DNA of 64,000 nt. Origin: Rhodospirillales bacterium (GTDB taxonomy: Bacteria > Pseudomonadota > Alphaproteobacteria > Rhodospirillales > Magnetospirillaceae). Where the stretch lies: assembly GCA_019455065.1 (NCBI GenBank), contig JACFNC010000001.1, positions 372,001-436,000 of the forward strand, written 5' to 3'. The position numbers and the translations under genes were made by a program. The notes under the pieces were generated by a model. It was not told the origin of the DNA, did not search any database, and saw nothing but the letters and a program-made list of their open reading frames with translations. Shown here piece after piece: positions 17,617-27,469 of this stretch (position 1 is the first letter of the stretch; every line of letters starts with the position of its first letter).

Positions 17617-18054
17617 TCAGCGACCGCCCTCGCCTCTTCTCACGTCGCGGCCGGCGAACACGAAAAAGATCGTCGCGACGGACGCGAAAACGTTCATTCC
17701 CACCCCAAGCTCGACGAGGAAAACGCCGAGGTGCTGGCCGCCCGTCGGAGTTTCGCCAAGAACCGAATAATCGAGATAGTTCCCACCGGCCAGCATACCG
17801 GCCACACCCACCCCCGCGTACAATAGAACCCCTCCGCCCATCAGCCATCGACGGCTTGCCGGCGGCAATGCCGCTTGGGCATTCGAGACGCCGAAAATAA
17901 GCGCGTAGAGGATGAAGCCGGCGGCGAAGATCACGCCGGCCTGAAATCCCCCGCCGGGCCCGAAGTCCCCGTGGAACTGAACATACAGCGCAAAAAGCAG
18001 GATGAAGGGTATCAGCAGCTTGGCGCTAACCCTGAGAACCGGCTTCGCCCTCAT
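17617..18054 (-). CDS. mrpB: Mrp-type antiporter subunit B
   Basis: A 145-residue membrane protein with the MnhB signature HGDFGPGGGFQAGVIFAAGFIL near residue 28 and GLFGEL-like segments later. Four helices are predicted. It overlaps the upstream DUF4040/MbhE-like gene by four bases and is followed by mrpC, so it is part of the coupled Mrp block. Na+/H+ exchange requires all subunits in characterised Mrp systems. Confidence 0.92.
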   Translation of the reverse strand: MRAKPVLRVSAKLLIPFILLFALYVQFHGDFGPGGGFQAGVIFAAGFILYALIFGVSNAQAALPPASRRWLMGGGVLLYAGVGVAGMLAGGNYLDYSVLGETPTGGQHLGVFLVELGVGMNVFASVATIFFVFAGRDVRRGEGGR

Positions 18055-18584
18055 TTACCGTCCTTTCCGCGGCTGTTCCGCCCGCGTCCGAGCAGCGCCA
18101 GCACGCCCAAGGCGGCCGTGAAGATGACGGTCGTCTCCCCTAAGGTGTCGTAACCCCGATAGCTTGCAAGTACCGAAGTCACCACGTTGGGCAATCCGAT
18201 TTCCGACGAGGAATCCTCGAGATAGCGCTGGACGACGTGATGATGAATCGGGGCGTCGGGGTCGCCGAACTCCGGCATGTCGAACGTTGCATAGACCAAC
18301 AGCGCGCCCGTCGCGACCACTACCGCCAGCCCGAGCAGCGATCGTCCGTTCGACGGCCGTTCCACATGCGGCGTGAAGGTTAGCGTGCCCAGCATCAGGA
18401 CCGTGGCCACCCCGGCCCCGACGGCGGCTTCGGTAAAGGCCACGTCGACCGCGTCGAGGACGACGTAGAGTGCCGCCGCGGCTAGGCTGTAGGCCCCCGA
18501 GAGCATCGCCGCCGCGAACAGGTTGCGCAGCCAGAGCACGGCAAGGGCCGATACGACCATCATGCCGAGCAGGCCGATATCCAT
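18051..18584 (-). CDS. MrpA C-terminal-like subunit (DUF4040/MbhD plus MbhE-like)
   Basis: A 177-residue membrane protein. The first half resembles DUF4040/MbhD, with MVVSALAVLWLRNLFAAAML and VDVAFTEAAVGAGVATVL (a conserved membrane glutamate). The second half resembles MbhE, with SSSEIGLPNVVTSVLASYRG and YDTLGETTVIFTAALGVLALL. In classical Mrp operons these segments are the C-terminal part of the large MrpA; here they form a separate gene, as in archaeal Mbh/Mrp modules. ATG 18584 is chosen five bases after the mrpG stop; the frame is open upstream inside mrpG. Confidence 0.87.
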   Translation of the reverse strand: MDIGLLGMMVVSALAVLWLRNLFAAAMLSGAYSLAAAALYVVLDAVDVAFTEAAVGAGVATVLMLGTLTFTPHVERPSNGRSLLGLAVVVATGALLVYATFDMPEFGDPDAPIHHHVVQRYLEDSSSEIGLPNVVTSVLASYRGYDTLGETTVIFTAALGVLALLGRGRNSRGKDGK

Positions 18585-18589
18585 CAGCT

Positions 18590-18928
18590 CTATGATGGCG
18601 GGTTCTCCTTTGATACTTCCCGGCCCGCCCGCGTCCAAGGCATCAGACCGGACTTGAGGGCCGCACGCGCCAGGGCGTGAGAGGTGGTCGGGCTGGTGAA
18701 GGCCAAAAAGGCGACGATCATCACGAGCTTGATCGCCACAAGCCAGTCCGTCGTCTGAAGGAGCATGCCGAGTACCAGCAACCCGGCCCCCAGGGTATCG
18801 GTCATGCCGGCGCCGTGCATACGCGAAAACACATCGGGAAGCCGCAACAGGCCTAGCGTGCCGATGAAGATGAACAGGGCCCCACTTAGTATCGAGGCCC
18901 AGCTCAGCAGATCGAGAACGGCGCCCAT
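18590..18928 (-). CDS. mrpG: Mrp-type antiporter subunit G
   Basis: A 112-residue protein with three predicted helices. The family segments GTLGLLRLPDVFSRMHGAGMTDTLGAGLL and a SPTTSHALARAA stretch identify MnhG. ATG 18928 is preferred because its A is shared with the mrpF stop (TGATG), the junction style used elsewhere in this operon; a GTG one codon earlier also exists. The C-terminal tail after the last helix is hydrophilic. Confidence 0.9.
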   Translation of the reverse strand: MGAVLDLLSWASILSGALFIFIGTLGLLRLPDVFSRMHGAGMTDTLGAGLLVLGMLLQTTDWLVAIKLVMIVAFLAFTSPTTSHALARAALKSGLMPWTRAGREVSKENPPS

Positions 18929-19215
18929 CACAGCTCGCCCCTGGCGTCGTCGCCGACCGGGTGGCCGAGATGGCTGTATTCGCTGTACTTCGTCACCGCC
19001 ACGGTGCCGATGAAGTTGATCAGGGCGTAAACGAGCGCAATGTCGAGGAAGTCAGGCCGCTCGGCCAGAAATCCGAGTACGGCGATCAGCAACAGTGTCT
19101 TGGTTCCGAACGCGTTCACCGCCAGGATCCGGTCATAGATGCTCGGACCGAGGAGCGCGCGCACGAGCGCCATAGCCATCGTTACGAGCAACGCGACCGC
19201 CGCCGCCGCGAACAT
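18928..19215 (-). CDS. mrpF: Mrp-type antiporter subunit F
   Basis: A 95-residue protein with three predicted helices and the MnhF signature GPSIYDRILAVNAFGTKTLLL, followed by DFLDIALVYALINFIGTVAVTKY. ATG 19215 shares a base with the mrpE stop (TGATG), which supports this start over the longer open frame. It lies in the E-F-G order found at one end of many Mrp operons. Confidence 0.92.
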   Translation of the reverse strand: MFAAAAVALLVTMAMALVRALLGPSIYDRILAVNAFGTKTLLLIAVLGFLAERPDFLDIALVYALINFIGTVAVTKYSEYSHLGHPVGDDARGEL

Positions 19216-19694
19216 CAGCTCTCCCCCATCAGGCGCGAGACCCGTCGGTCCATGTCGCCGCTCTCCACGCTCGCGCGCGAACCTTCGGTGAGGGCATGGA
19301 CCAGGAGCGTGCCATCGGGCTCCATCCCTGCCGTCACGGTTCCCGGGGTCAGGGTGATCGAATTGGCATAGATCACCCGGCCCAGTTCGTCTTTCTGGCT
19401 GGCCTTCACCCGGAACAGGCTCGGCGAAACGCCGGCCGGGGAGGCGAGAATGACCCGCGCAACATCGATGTTCGATTTCACGATCTCGACCAAGAGCCAC
19501 AGCCAATAGGCCATGCCCTTCCACGCGAGATGCAGGGGATGTCCCTCATGGTCGACCGCCTCGAGACGGCGCGCGATGACCACGACCAGCACGGCCGAGG
19601 CGCCGCCAAGTGCAACCAGCCACGCCTCGAAATGTCCCGACATCAGCAGCCAGAACCCAAACAGAACCATGAACAGGCTTAGTGCGCGCCCCAC
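19215..19694 (-). CDS. mrpE: Mrp-type antiporter subunit E
   Basis: The first gene of the antiporter cluster; 159 residues. Two or three N-terminal helices precede a soluble tail. Family segments are YWLWLLVEIVKSNIDVARVIL and YANSITLTPGTVTAGM near residue 110. GTG 19694 is chosen because GGGGAGG lies about six bases before it and family members start close to the first helix; the longer frame would run into the divergent TRAP promoter region. Transcription of the whole cluster presumably begins in the 227 bases upstream. Confidence 0.9.
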   Translation of the reverse strand: MGRALSLFMVLFGFWLLMSGHFEAWLVALGGASAVLVVVIARRLEAVDHEGHPLHLAWKGMAYWLWLLVEIVKSNIDVARVILASPAGVSPSLFRVKASQKDELGRVIYANSITLTPGTVTAGMEPDGTLLVHALTEGSRASVESGDMDRRVSRLMGES

Positions 19695-20905
<1,211 letters not shown>

Positions 20906-20927
20906 GAGCGCACCAAGGCTCGGCGCC

Positions 20928-21467
20928 ATGTTCGCCAGCATCGTCAACCGGCTGGAGGAGGGCATCATCGCCCTCCTTCTTGCCGCCATGACATTGTTGA
21001 CCTTTTCCCAGGTGGTGGCGCGCTACGTCTTCAACACCGGTGCCGTATGGGCCCTTGAGGCCACCGAATTCCTGTTCGCGTGGATGATCTTCCTGGGCAT
21101 CTCCTACGGCGTGAAGGTGGGCGGCCACATTGGCGTCGACGCCGCGGTAAAGCTGTTTCCGCGGCGTGGGCAGCAGGTGATCGGCCTGCTCGGGGCCGCC
21201 GCCTGCATCGCCTACAGCGCGATCGTCGTCTACGGGTCGTGGATCTATGTCAGCAAGCTGCACATGATCGGGGTCGAGGCGCAGGAGATTCCCATTCCGC
21301 GCTGGATTCCCCTCACGGTCTTGCCGATCGGGTTCGGCCTGCTGGGCTATCGCTTTCTCGAAGTGCTCGTCCGCATCCTGCGCGGCACACAGACGGGCAT
21401 CGGGCTCGCGGACGAGGCCAAGGAAGCGATGAAGATCGATCTCGACCATCCGGGGGCGCGGCGGTGA
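20928..21467 (+). CDS. dctQ: TRAP transporter small membrane subunit (DctQ family)
   Basis: A 179-residue protein with four predicted helices. It has ALEATEFLFAWMIFLGISYGVKVGGHIGVD, the conserved EF/W-x3-LG-x5-GxHIxVD pattern of DctQ, and ends in a charged tail. It lies between dctP and dctM; its stop overlaps the dctM start (GTGA). It bridges the large permease and the periplasmic receptor. Confidence 0.92.
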   Translation: MFASIVNRLEEGIIALLLAAMTLLTFSQVVARYVFNTGAVWALEATEFLFAWMIFLGISYGVKVGGHIGVDAAVKLFPRRGQQVIGLLGAAACIAYSAIVVYGSWIYVSKLHMIGVEAQEIPIPRWIPLTVLPIGFGLLGYRFLEVLVRILRGTQTGIGLADEAKEAMKIDLDHPGARR

Positions 21468-22753
21468 CGACGGCCTTCCTGTTCGTCAGCCTGTTCGTGC
21501 TGATGCTTGCCGGCGTGCCCATCGCCGTGTCGCTCGGGCTCTCGAGCATCCTGACCATCATGCTCTTCGCCAACGACAGCCTCGCCTCGCTGTCGCTGAA
21601 GTTGTTCGAGACCGCCGGCCATTACACCCTGCTCGCCATTCCTTTCTTCATTCTCGGCGGCTCCTTCATGACCACGGGCGGAGTCGCCCGGCGCCTGGTT
21701 CGCTTCGCAAACGACGTTGTCGGCCATTTCCGCGGCGGTCTTGCCATCGCTTCGGTGCTTGCCTGCATGCTGTTCGCCGCGGTGTCCGGATCGTCCCCCG
21801 CCACCGTGGTCGCCGTCGGCTCGATCGCCATCGGCGGCATGGTCAAGATGGGCTATCGGAAGGAGTTCGCGGCCGGCATCATCTGCAATGCCGGCACGCT
21901 CGGCATTCTCGTTCCGCCGTCCATCGTGATGGTGGTCTACGCGGCGGCGACGGACACGTCGGTCGGCCGGCTTTTTTTGGCGGGGATCGTGCCCGGCGCG
22001 CTGCTCGCCCTGATGCTGTCGGTCGCGATTTACGTTATGGCGCGCATCAAGAACCTTCCTGCGCAGCCGCGCCCACCGATCCGCGAGATAGCCGCCTCGG
22101 GCCGCGATGCGATCTGGGGCTTGCTGCTGATGGTGATCATCCTTGGCGGCATCTATGGGGGTATTTTCACCCCGACCGAGGCCGCCGCGGTTTCCGCCGT
22201 CTACGCCGCGTTCATCGCGGTGTTCATCTACCGCGACCTGGGAGTCACCGACGTACCCCGCGTTCTGGTGGACGCCGGCAAGATGACCGTGATGCTGATG
22301 TTCATCATCGCCAACGCGATGCTCTTTGCCCACGTCCTGACCACCGAGCGCATTCCCCAGATTCTAGCCGAGCAGATCGTCGGAATCGGAATGCAGCCGT
22401 GGATGTTCCTGATCGTCGTGAACATCATGCTCCTGATCGCGGGCAACTTCATGGAACCGTCGGCGATCTTGCTGATCATGGCGCCGATCCTCTTCCCCAT
22501 CGCGATGGAGCTGGGCATCGATCCCATCCACCTCGGCATCGTGATGGTCGTGAACATGGAGATCGGCATGATCACCCCGCCGGTGGGGCTCAATCTATTC
22601 GTCACCTCGGCGGTCACGGGGATGCCGCTGACGCGCGTGATCGCGGCCGCGGCGCCTTGGTTGGCTATTCTGATCAGCTTCCTCGTGATCGTCACCTATG
22701 TTCCAATCCTATCCACCTATCTCCCCGACATGGTCTTCGGCCCGCAACAGTGA
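21464..22753 (+). CDS. dctM: TRAP transporter large permease (DctM family)
   Basis: A 429-residue permease with about twelve predicted membrane segments that drives Na+-coupled import of an organic acid. Family segments include GVPIAVSLGLSSIL at the start, FILGGSFMTTGGVARRL, SGSSPATVVAVGSI near residue 110, GILVPPSIVMVVYA and ITPPVGLNLFV near the end. GTG 21464 is used because it overlaps the dctQ stop by four bases and gives the normal DctM N-terminus; the longer open frame lies inside dctQ. Confidence 0.93.
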   Translation: MTTAFLFVSLFVLMLAGVPIAVSLGLSSILTIMLFANDSLASLSLKLFETAGHYTLLAIPFFILGGSFMTTGGVARRLVRFANDVVGHFRGGLAIASVLACMLFAAVSGSSPATVVAVGSIAIGGMVKMGYRKEFAAGIICNAGTLGILVPPSIVMVVYAAATDTSVGRLFLAGIVPGALLALMLSVAIYVMARIKNLPAQPRPPIREIAASGRDAIWGLLLMVIILGGIYGGIFTPTEAAAVSAVYAAFIAVFIYRDLGVTDVPRVLVDAGKMTVMLMFIIANAMLFAHVLTTERIPQILAEQIVGIGMQPWMFLIVVNIMLLIAGNFMEPSAILLIMAPILFPIAMELGIDPIHLGIVMVVNMEIGMITPPVGLNLFVTSAVTGMPLTRVIAAAAPWLAILISFLVIVTYVPILSTYLPDMVFGPQQ

Positions 22754-22800
22754 ACCGCGACATGGTGGCAATTCCCCGGGTTCGGCGCCATCTGAACGGA

Positions 22801-23793
22801 ATGCGAGCCCTGGCCGGCCTTTGGGCCCGACTTTCCGCAACCTTTCTGATACTTGCTGCGACCGCCTGTGCGCAGGCCGAGGGTGTGGCGCCGCGCGCCG
22901 ACTGGCACACCCAGCTCAACCGGGACCATCCGCTCGTCGGCCGGATCTGGTCGCCCGCCGCGTCGGTCTATCTTCAGCCAGACGAACTGCTGCGCAGAAT
23001 TGCCGCCGCGGATTTCGTGATTCTTGGTGAAAAACACGACAATCCCGATCACCACGCAATTCAGGCCAGGGTCGTGGAACGGCTGCTCGCCTCGGGCCGC
23101 CGTCCCGCTTTGGCGTTCGAGATGATCGCGGCGGATCAGGCGCCGCGGCTGGAGGCATACCAGTCCGACCACCCGGGGACGTCGAGCGGACTGGGTGACG
23201 CCCTCGGATGGGACAAGACCGGATGGCCGGAATGGAGCCTGTACGAGCCGATTGCCGCCGCCATCGTGGGCGCCGGGCTGCCAATTCTGGCCGCCAACCT
23301 TTCCCAGGAGGACGCGATGGGGCTGGCGCGGGGCAATGCCCCCTCCGACAACCAACTGCGCGTCTGGCGCTTGGACCAATCCCCAGCCCCCGAAGTCGCG
23401 CGCGCTCTTGCGGATGACATTCGGGAAAGCCACTGCGGGCACCTGCCCGAGGACCGGATCCCGGGAATGGTGCTTGCCCAGCGTGCCCGGGATGCGGTGA
23501 TGGCGAGAGCGATGATCGCCGGCGCCGGACGCCCCGAAACCGATGGCACCGTGTTGATCGCGGGCACGGGCCATGCGCGGAGCGACCGAGGCGTCCCAAT
23601 GCATCTGCGGCAACTCGAACCTGGGTCCACGGTCTTCAGCCTGGCGATCGTGGAGGTCTCACCCGACCTCCCCGAGCCCGCCAGCTACGCCGACAATGGC
23701 GGCCTGCCTTTCGATGCGCTTTGGTTCACCCCCCGGCTTGACGACAAAGACCACTGCGCACTTCTTCTGCAACACTTCAAGAAGAAGCGATAA
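22801..23793 (+). CDS. ChaN-like (DUF399/Tiki-fold) exported protein
   Basis: The 330-residue precursor starts with a signal sequence (hydrophobic LSATFLILAATACAQAEG) that fits signal peptidase I, or weakly a lipobox ending at Cys22. The mature domain has VILGEKHDNPDHHAIQARVV near residue 80, the GExH-type motif of ChaN, and AGTGHARSDRGVP near residue 250. ChaN proteins are haem-binding lipoproteins in some pathogens; function in this organism is not known. Starts at GTG 22750 (overlapping the dctM stop) and ATG 22762 are also possible; 22801 gives the best signal peptide. Confidence 0.82.
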   Translation: MRALAGLWARLSATFLILAATACAQAEGVAPRADWHTQLNRDHPLVGRIWSPAASVYLQPDELLRRIAAADFVILGEKHDNPDHHAIQARVVERLLASGRRPALAFEMIAADQAPRLEAYQSDHPGTSSGLGDALGWDKTGWPEWSLYEPIAAAIVGAGLPILAANLSQEDAMGLARGNAPSDNQLRVWRLDQSPAPEVARALADDIRESHCGHLPEDRIPGMVLAQRARDAVMARAMIAGAGRPETDGTVLIAGTGHARSDRGVPMHLRQLEPGSTVFSLAIVEVSPDLPEPASYADNGGLPFDALWFTPRLDDKDHCALLLQHFKKKR

Positions 23794-23794
23794 C

Positions 23795-24349
23795 TCACTC
23801 CTTCTCTACTGTTTTCGTTGGCGGTATCCACTTCCGTACCGCCACCGGCCGGCCGGTGTGGGATTGCAGCATGCGCGACCGCAGAACCTGTTCGACCGGC
23901 GGCGCCGCCCGCTCGGGGGGGTGCGGCGCGCGACCGTAGAACGCCATCATGGACTGAAGCGTGATTTCCGCCCGATCGCCTCGGCGCAAAGCCTCGACGT
24001 ATGGACTGTGGAGCTTGAGTTGCCGGGTGAGATAGTCGGCCGAGTGGGAACCGAAGCGGCGCCAGATGCCGTCAAGGAAAAGGACGACCTTTTCGGGAAG
24101 CGGGCGCGCCTCGATGTATGGGCGGCCGGTGGCCAGGGCGTGATACACCGACGGCTCGGTTGGGCCCATCTCGGCGGCCACGAACACGGCTGGCATGAGT
24201 TTGCGCCCGGGATTGGCCACGGCGTAATAGGCCTGCGCAAGGTACAGCAGGCGTTGCAGCTTTTGCGGCTGCAGGTATTCCTGTTCGCCCAGGGCCCGAT
24301 CGAGAAACCAGAGGGCCACGTCGAAGTTGGACTCGATTTCCGCCGGCAT
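23795..24349 (-). CDS. Panacea (DUF4065)-like protein, function unknown
   Basis: A 184-residue soluble protein. The N-terminal half (FDVALWFLDRALGE, then LQPQKLQRLLYLAQAYYAVAN and FVAAEMGPTEPSVY) follows the pattern of the Panacea/SocA-like domain: a helix, KLQKLLY-x-AQ, then a GP-x2-P-x-VY box. That domain is found in antitoxin and phage-linked proteins, but no toxin gene is adjacent here. The C-terminal 50 residues are proline- and arginine-rich. ATG 24349 has GGAAGGAA before it. It converges on the ChaN-like gene with one base between the stops and diverges from the CoxS-like gene. The domain call is by pattern only. Confidence 0.7.
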   Translation of the reverse strand: MPAEIESNFDVALWFLDRALGEQEYLQPQKLQRLLYLAQAYYAVANPGRKLMPAVFVAAEMGPTEPSVYHALATGRPYIEARPLPEKVVLFLDGIWRRFGSHSADYLTRQLKLHSPYVEALRRGDRAEITLQSMMAFYGRAPHPPERAAPPVEQVLRSRMLQSHTGRPVAVRKWIPPTKTVEKE

Positions 24350-24477
24350 TTTCCTTCCTCTCCTGGAATGAAGCATAGCCAACCCTCCCTCGCGGGCAAA
24401 GGGGACGAACGGCTTTGTTCTTGACCGGGCGAGGTTGCCGGCTCACCTTTCTTGGCAAAGATCGGCCTGCAAGACCT

Positions 24478-24963
24478 ATGTCGCACACCCTATCCATGGT
24501 CGTGAACGGTTCGGCGGTTATCACCGAGGTCGACGACCACACCCTCCTCGTGGATTTCCTGCGCGATCGCCTCCGCCTGACTGGTGCGCACGTGGGGTGC
24601 GATACCAGCCAATGCGGTGCCTGCGTCGTCCAGGTAGATGGCCGTACGGTGAAATCCTGCACCATGCTGGCCCTCCAGGCCGACGGGGCGGTGGTTACGA
24701 CGATCGAGGGGCTGGCACCCGGCGACGCTCTCCATCCCATGCAGCAGGCCTTCCGCGACCTCCACGGCCTGCAATGCGGCTTCTGCACCCCAGGCATGGT
24801 GATGAGTGCGATCGAATTCGCCGAAACCCGTCCCGATGCCGACGAGGCCACCATAAGACAGGGGCTGGAGGGAAATCTCTGCCGGTGCACCGGCTACCAT
24901 AATATCGTGCGGGCCGTGATGGCCGGAATGCGCGCCATGAAGACTCGCCCAAACGCGGGATGA
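24478..24963 (+). CDS. [2Fe-2S] small subunit of a molybdenum hydroxylase (CoxS/XdhA-like)
   Basis: A 161-residue electron-transfer subunit with two [2Fe-2S] sites. The plant-type cluster has Cys41, Cys46, Cys49 and Cys61 (GCDTSQCGACVVQVDG region); the second has Cys100, Cys103, Cys135 and Cys137 (CGFCTPG and LCRCTGYHNIV). Such subunits pass electrons from a Mo-cofactor large subunit to FAD or a quinone. The matching large (CoxL) and FAD (CoxM) genes are absent nearby, although Mo-enzyme maturation genes follow 3 kb downstream. The stop overlaps the ydbH-like start by four bases. Confidence 0.93.
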   Translation: MSHTLSMVVNGSAVITEVDDHTLLVDFLRDRLRLTGAHVGCDTSQCGACVVQVDGRTVKSCTMLALQADGAVVTTIEGLAPGDALHPMQQAFRDLHGLQCGFCTPGMVMSAIEFAETRPDADEATIRQGLEGNLCRCTGYHNIVRAVMAGMRAMKTRPNAG

Positions 24964-27464
24964 ACGGAATGCGCCGGCGCTGGCCTCTTTTGCTGGCGCT
25001 GTGCGTAATTCTTCTCGTTCTGGCTTCGCCCTACCTCCTGGTTCAGGCGTTCACAATGGCGGCGGTCCGCATGCTCCCAGGCGGCGGGCGGATCGAGGCG
25101 GTGGATTTTTCCCTGGATCGGATCGTCCTGCGCAACGTCAGTACCGGGAACGGCACCCTCTCGCTCGAGCAAGCGGTCATCGAGTTTCGCCTGGCCGAGT
25201 TACTCCGTGGCCGGGTTCAACAGGTTCATTTGAATGGCCTGCGCATTGACCTGCCTATTGCGGGCAATGGCGGCGCTTCCCCGCCGACGCCCGCAATCCC
25301 GGGCCTCCCCCCGCTGCTGACCGTTGCCGAAGCAAGCCTGGCGGACGCGGCGCTCCACGTCGCCGTCGGCGAAGACGTCATCGCCCTTCCCTTCCACGGC
25401 TCGATCGCACTCAGCGAGGGCCGCGCGCGGGGGCGTCTCGTTTTCGAAGGACCTGTGTTCAACGCCGATACGCTGGTGGAAATCGGCCCGGGATTGGCTC
25501 GGCTGCGGTCGGAGCGGGGTGCCAAGGTGGTTCTGGATACCCTCCCGCCTATCGTCGCGCGAATGGTTCCGACGCCCTTTCACAATCCGCTAAAGAACCC
25601 CCTATCGCTCGATCTGGACGGGATGGCCGGTGAGCCGTTGGAGTTATTCCTCCGGCAAAGCAGCGGGGCTCTGCTCCTTGGCGGCCGCTTCGTGGCCGTG
25701 CTCTCCTCGGGCTCTGGCCTCCGCGCCTCCCTTTCCGCGGACGGCGAGGTCACGCTTTCCGGAGGCGATGCCCCGCCCCTACTGAATAAGCCGCTGAGCC
25801 TCGAGTTTGCCGGTCTACGAATGCCGGTGGCCGTCGTTGACGGCCGCCTGGAGATCGGGCAGTTCGCGACGTCCGACGAAATGTGGGAAGCCGAGGCCAA
25901 TTTGCGACTGGCGGCGCGCGACCTTCAAGCCGCCCCGATCGCCGCCTCGGCGATCCTTCTTGATTGCAATGGATTGCTTCGCCTGAACGGCAACCATCTC
26001 GCCTTCGTGCCGCAGGCGCCTGGCCGCCTGCGGGCGGAGGAACTGGTCGGGCCGCATTTCGCTTTGAATACGCTCGATGCCGGTATTCGCGCCTCCGCCG
26101 AGCCACTCTTCGCGATCGCCGAGATGGATGGCGAAGCTGCGCTCCGAATGAATGCCGTTCTCGGCGACCTGAATGCGGTTGCGGAGCTCCGCTTGGACAG
26201 TGGACCGCGTCAAATGGCCATCGGCGCGAAGCAACTCTCCTTCGCCGGGCCGCTGGATTTGAATGAGAAGCGGAAGGCGTTGACGTTCGAGGTGCTTGGA
26301 GGATCTGTGACGCTTACGGACGTGCCGGGGCGCCTGCTCGACATGCATGCCCGCATGCGAATTTCCGATGGCGTCGAGGCCAAACTCGTGTCTGCCCGAC
26401 TTCACCTGCCGGGCATCGTGCCGTTGTCGTTGGATGCCTATGCGCGCCCGACGGGTGAAGCCTCGTGGCGGCTGGGGGCGAACCTGCGCGACGCGAAGCG
26501 GCGACTGGAAATCGAGGCTTCGGGCCGGCACGTTGGGAAGACGGGCACAGGGACGCTAAACCTGACTGTCAAACCGATCGCATTTTCCGAGGACGGTCTG
26601 CAGCCGGCCGACTTGATCCCGGCCCTGGCGGACACCTTGACCCGCGTCGCCGGGCGACTCGCCGCCACGGGAACCCTTCGCTGGTCGGAACATGGTCTTT
26701 CGCCGGAAATAGACCTGCTCATCCAGGATGGGGCCGCTGCACTTGGCGGGCTTTCGATGTCGCGTATCAACACGGTCATCCGGTTGGACGGCTTGGCGCC
26801 ACTCTCCACCCCGCCCGATCAGGTCGCGGCGGTGGGCTTGGTCGAGGCGGGCCTTCCCCTGACCGACGGCAGGATGACGTTTCAGATATCGGGCAGCCGC
26901 CTAACCGTTGCGGCGGCCGACATCAGCCTCGCCGGGGGGCGCATGTCACTCGCCAATGCCGTTGTCGATCACGCAGCGAAGGAACAGCGGCTCGAATTCC
27001 GGGTCGAGGGCGTGAATCTCGCCGAAATCGTTCGGCAGATCGATCTCGAAGGGCTGGAGGCGTCGGGGGCCCTCAGTGGCAGGATACCGGCCGTGGTGTC
27101 CGAGGGACGCGTCTTCATAAATGACGCACGGCTCGCAGCAACCGCGCCCGGCCTGTTGCGGTATCGGCCGGCCACCCGGCCAGCCGCACTCGAGGGTGGA
27201 GGCCAGCCGGTCGAGATGATGCTCAAGGCGCTGGACGATTTCCGCTACCGCACGCTCGTTTTGACGCTTGATGGAGAAGCCGGCGGGGATGTCGAGGCCC
27301 TGCTACACATCCAAGGCAGCAATCCGGCCCTTTACGACGGCTATCCGCTCGAATTCAACCTGACCCTTCAAGGAAAACTCGATACGGTGCTGCAAGAGAC
27401 GCTGGCGGGTTATCAAATTCCGGATAAAATCCGCCAAAGGATGCTGAATTTCGGGGTGCCTTAG
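24960..27464 (+). CDS. ydbH: YdbH-family envelope protein (AsmA-like)
   Basis: An 834-residue protein with one N-terminal membrane anchor (about residues 8-30) and a long periplasmic region rich in alternating beta strands, typical of AsmA/TamB-like lipid-transfer proteins. The C-terminal part carries the YdbH domain, with LEASGALSGRIPAVVSEGRVFI near residue 705 and a YRTLVLTLDGEAGGDVEALLHIQG stretch. In E. coli, YdbH acts redundantly with TamB and YhdP in moving phospholipids to the outer membrane and works with YnbE, whose homologue follows here. The ATG overlaps the CoxS-like stop (ATGA). Confidence 0.88.
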   Translation: MNGMRRRWPLLLALCVILLVLASPYLLVQAFTMAAVRMLPGGGRIEAVDFSLDRIVLRNVSTGNGTLSLEQAVIEFRLAELLRGRVQQVHLNGLRIDLPIAGNGGASPPTPAIPGLPPLLTVAEASLADAALHVAVGEDVIALPFHGSIALSEGRARGRLVFEGPVFNADTLVEIGPGLARLRSERGAKVVLDTLPPIVARMVPTPFHNPLKNPLSLDLDGMAGEPLELFLRQSSGALLLGGRFVAVLSSGSGLRASLSADGEVTLSGGDAPPLLNKPLSLEFAGLRMPVAVVDGRLEIGQFATSDEMWEAEANLRLAARDLQAAPIAASAILLDCNGLLRLNGNHLAFVPQAPGRLRAEELVGPHFALNTLDAGIRASAEPLFAIAEMDGEAALRMNAVLGDLNAVAELRLDSGPRQMAIGAKQLSFAGPLDLNEKRKALTFEVLGGSVTLTDVPGRLLDMHARMRISDGVEAKLVSARLHLPGIVPLSLDAYARPTGEASWRLGANLRDAKRRLEIEASGRHVGKTGTGTLNLTVKPIAFSEDGLQPADLIPALADTLTRVAGRLAATGTLRWSEHGLSPEIDLLIQDGAAALGGLSMSRINTVIRLDGLAPLSTPPDQVAAVGLVEAGLPLTDGRMTFQISGSRLTVAAADISLAGGRMSLANAVVDHAAKEQRLEFRVEGVNLAEIVRQIDLEGLEASGALSGRIPAVVSEGRVFINDARLAATAPGLLRYRPATRPAALEGGGQPVEMMLKALDDFRYRTLVLTLDGEAGGDVEALLHIQGSNPALYDGYPLEFNLTLQGKLDTVLQETLAGYQIPDKIRQRMLNFGVP

Positions 27465-27469
27465 GGAAG

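Noticed and set aside
21347-22333. A 328-codon minus-strand frame opposite dctM.
   Set aside because: The product is highly charged and repetitive (HDG-, RHG-rich), typical of an antisense reading of a membrane protein gene.
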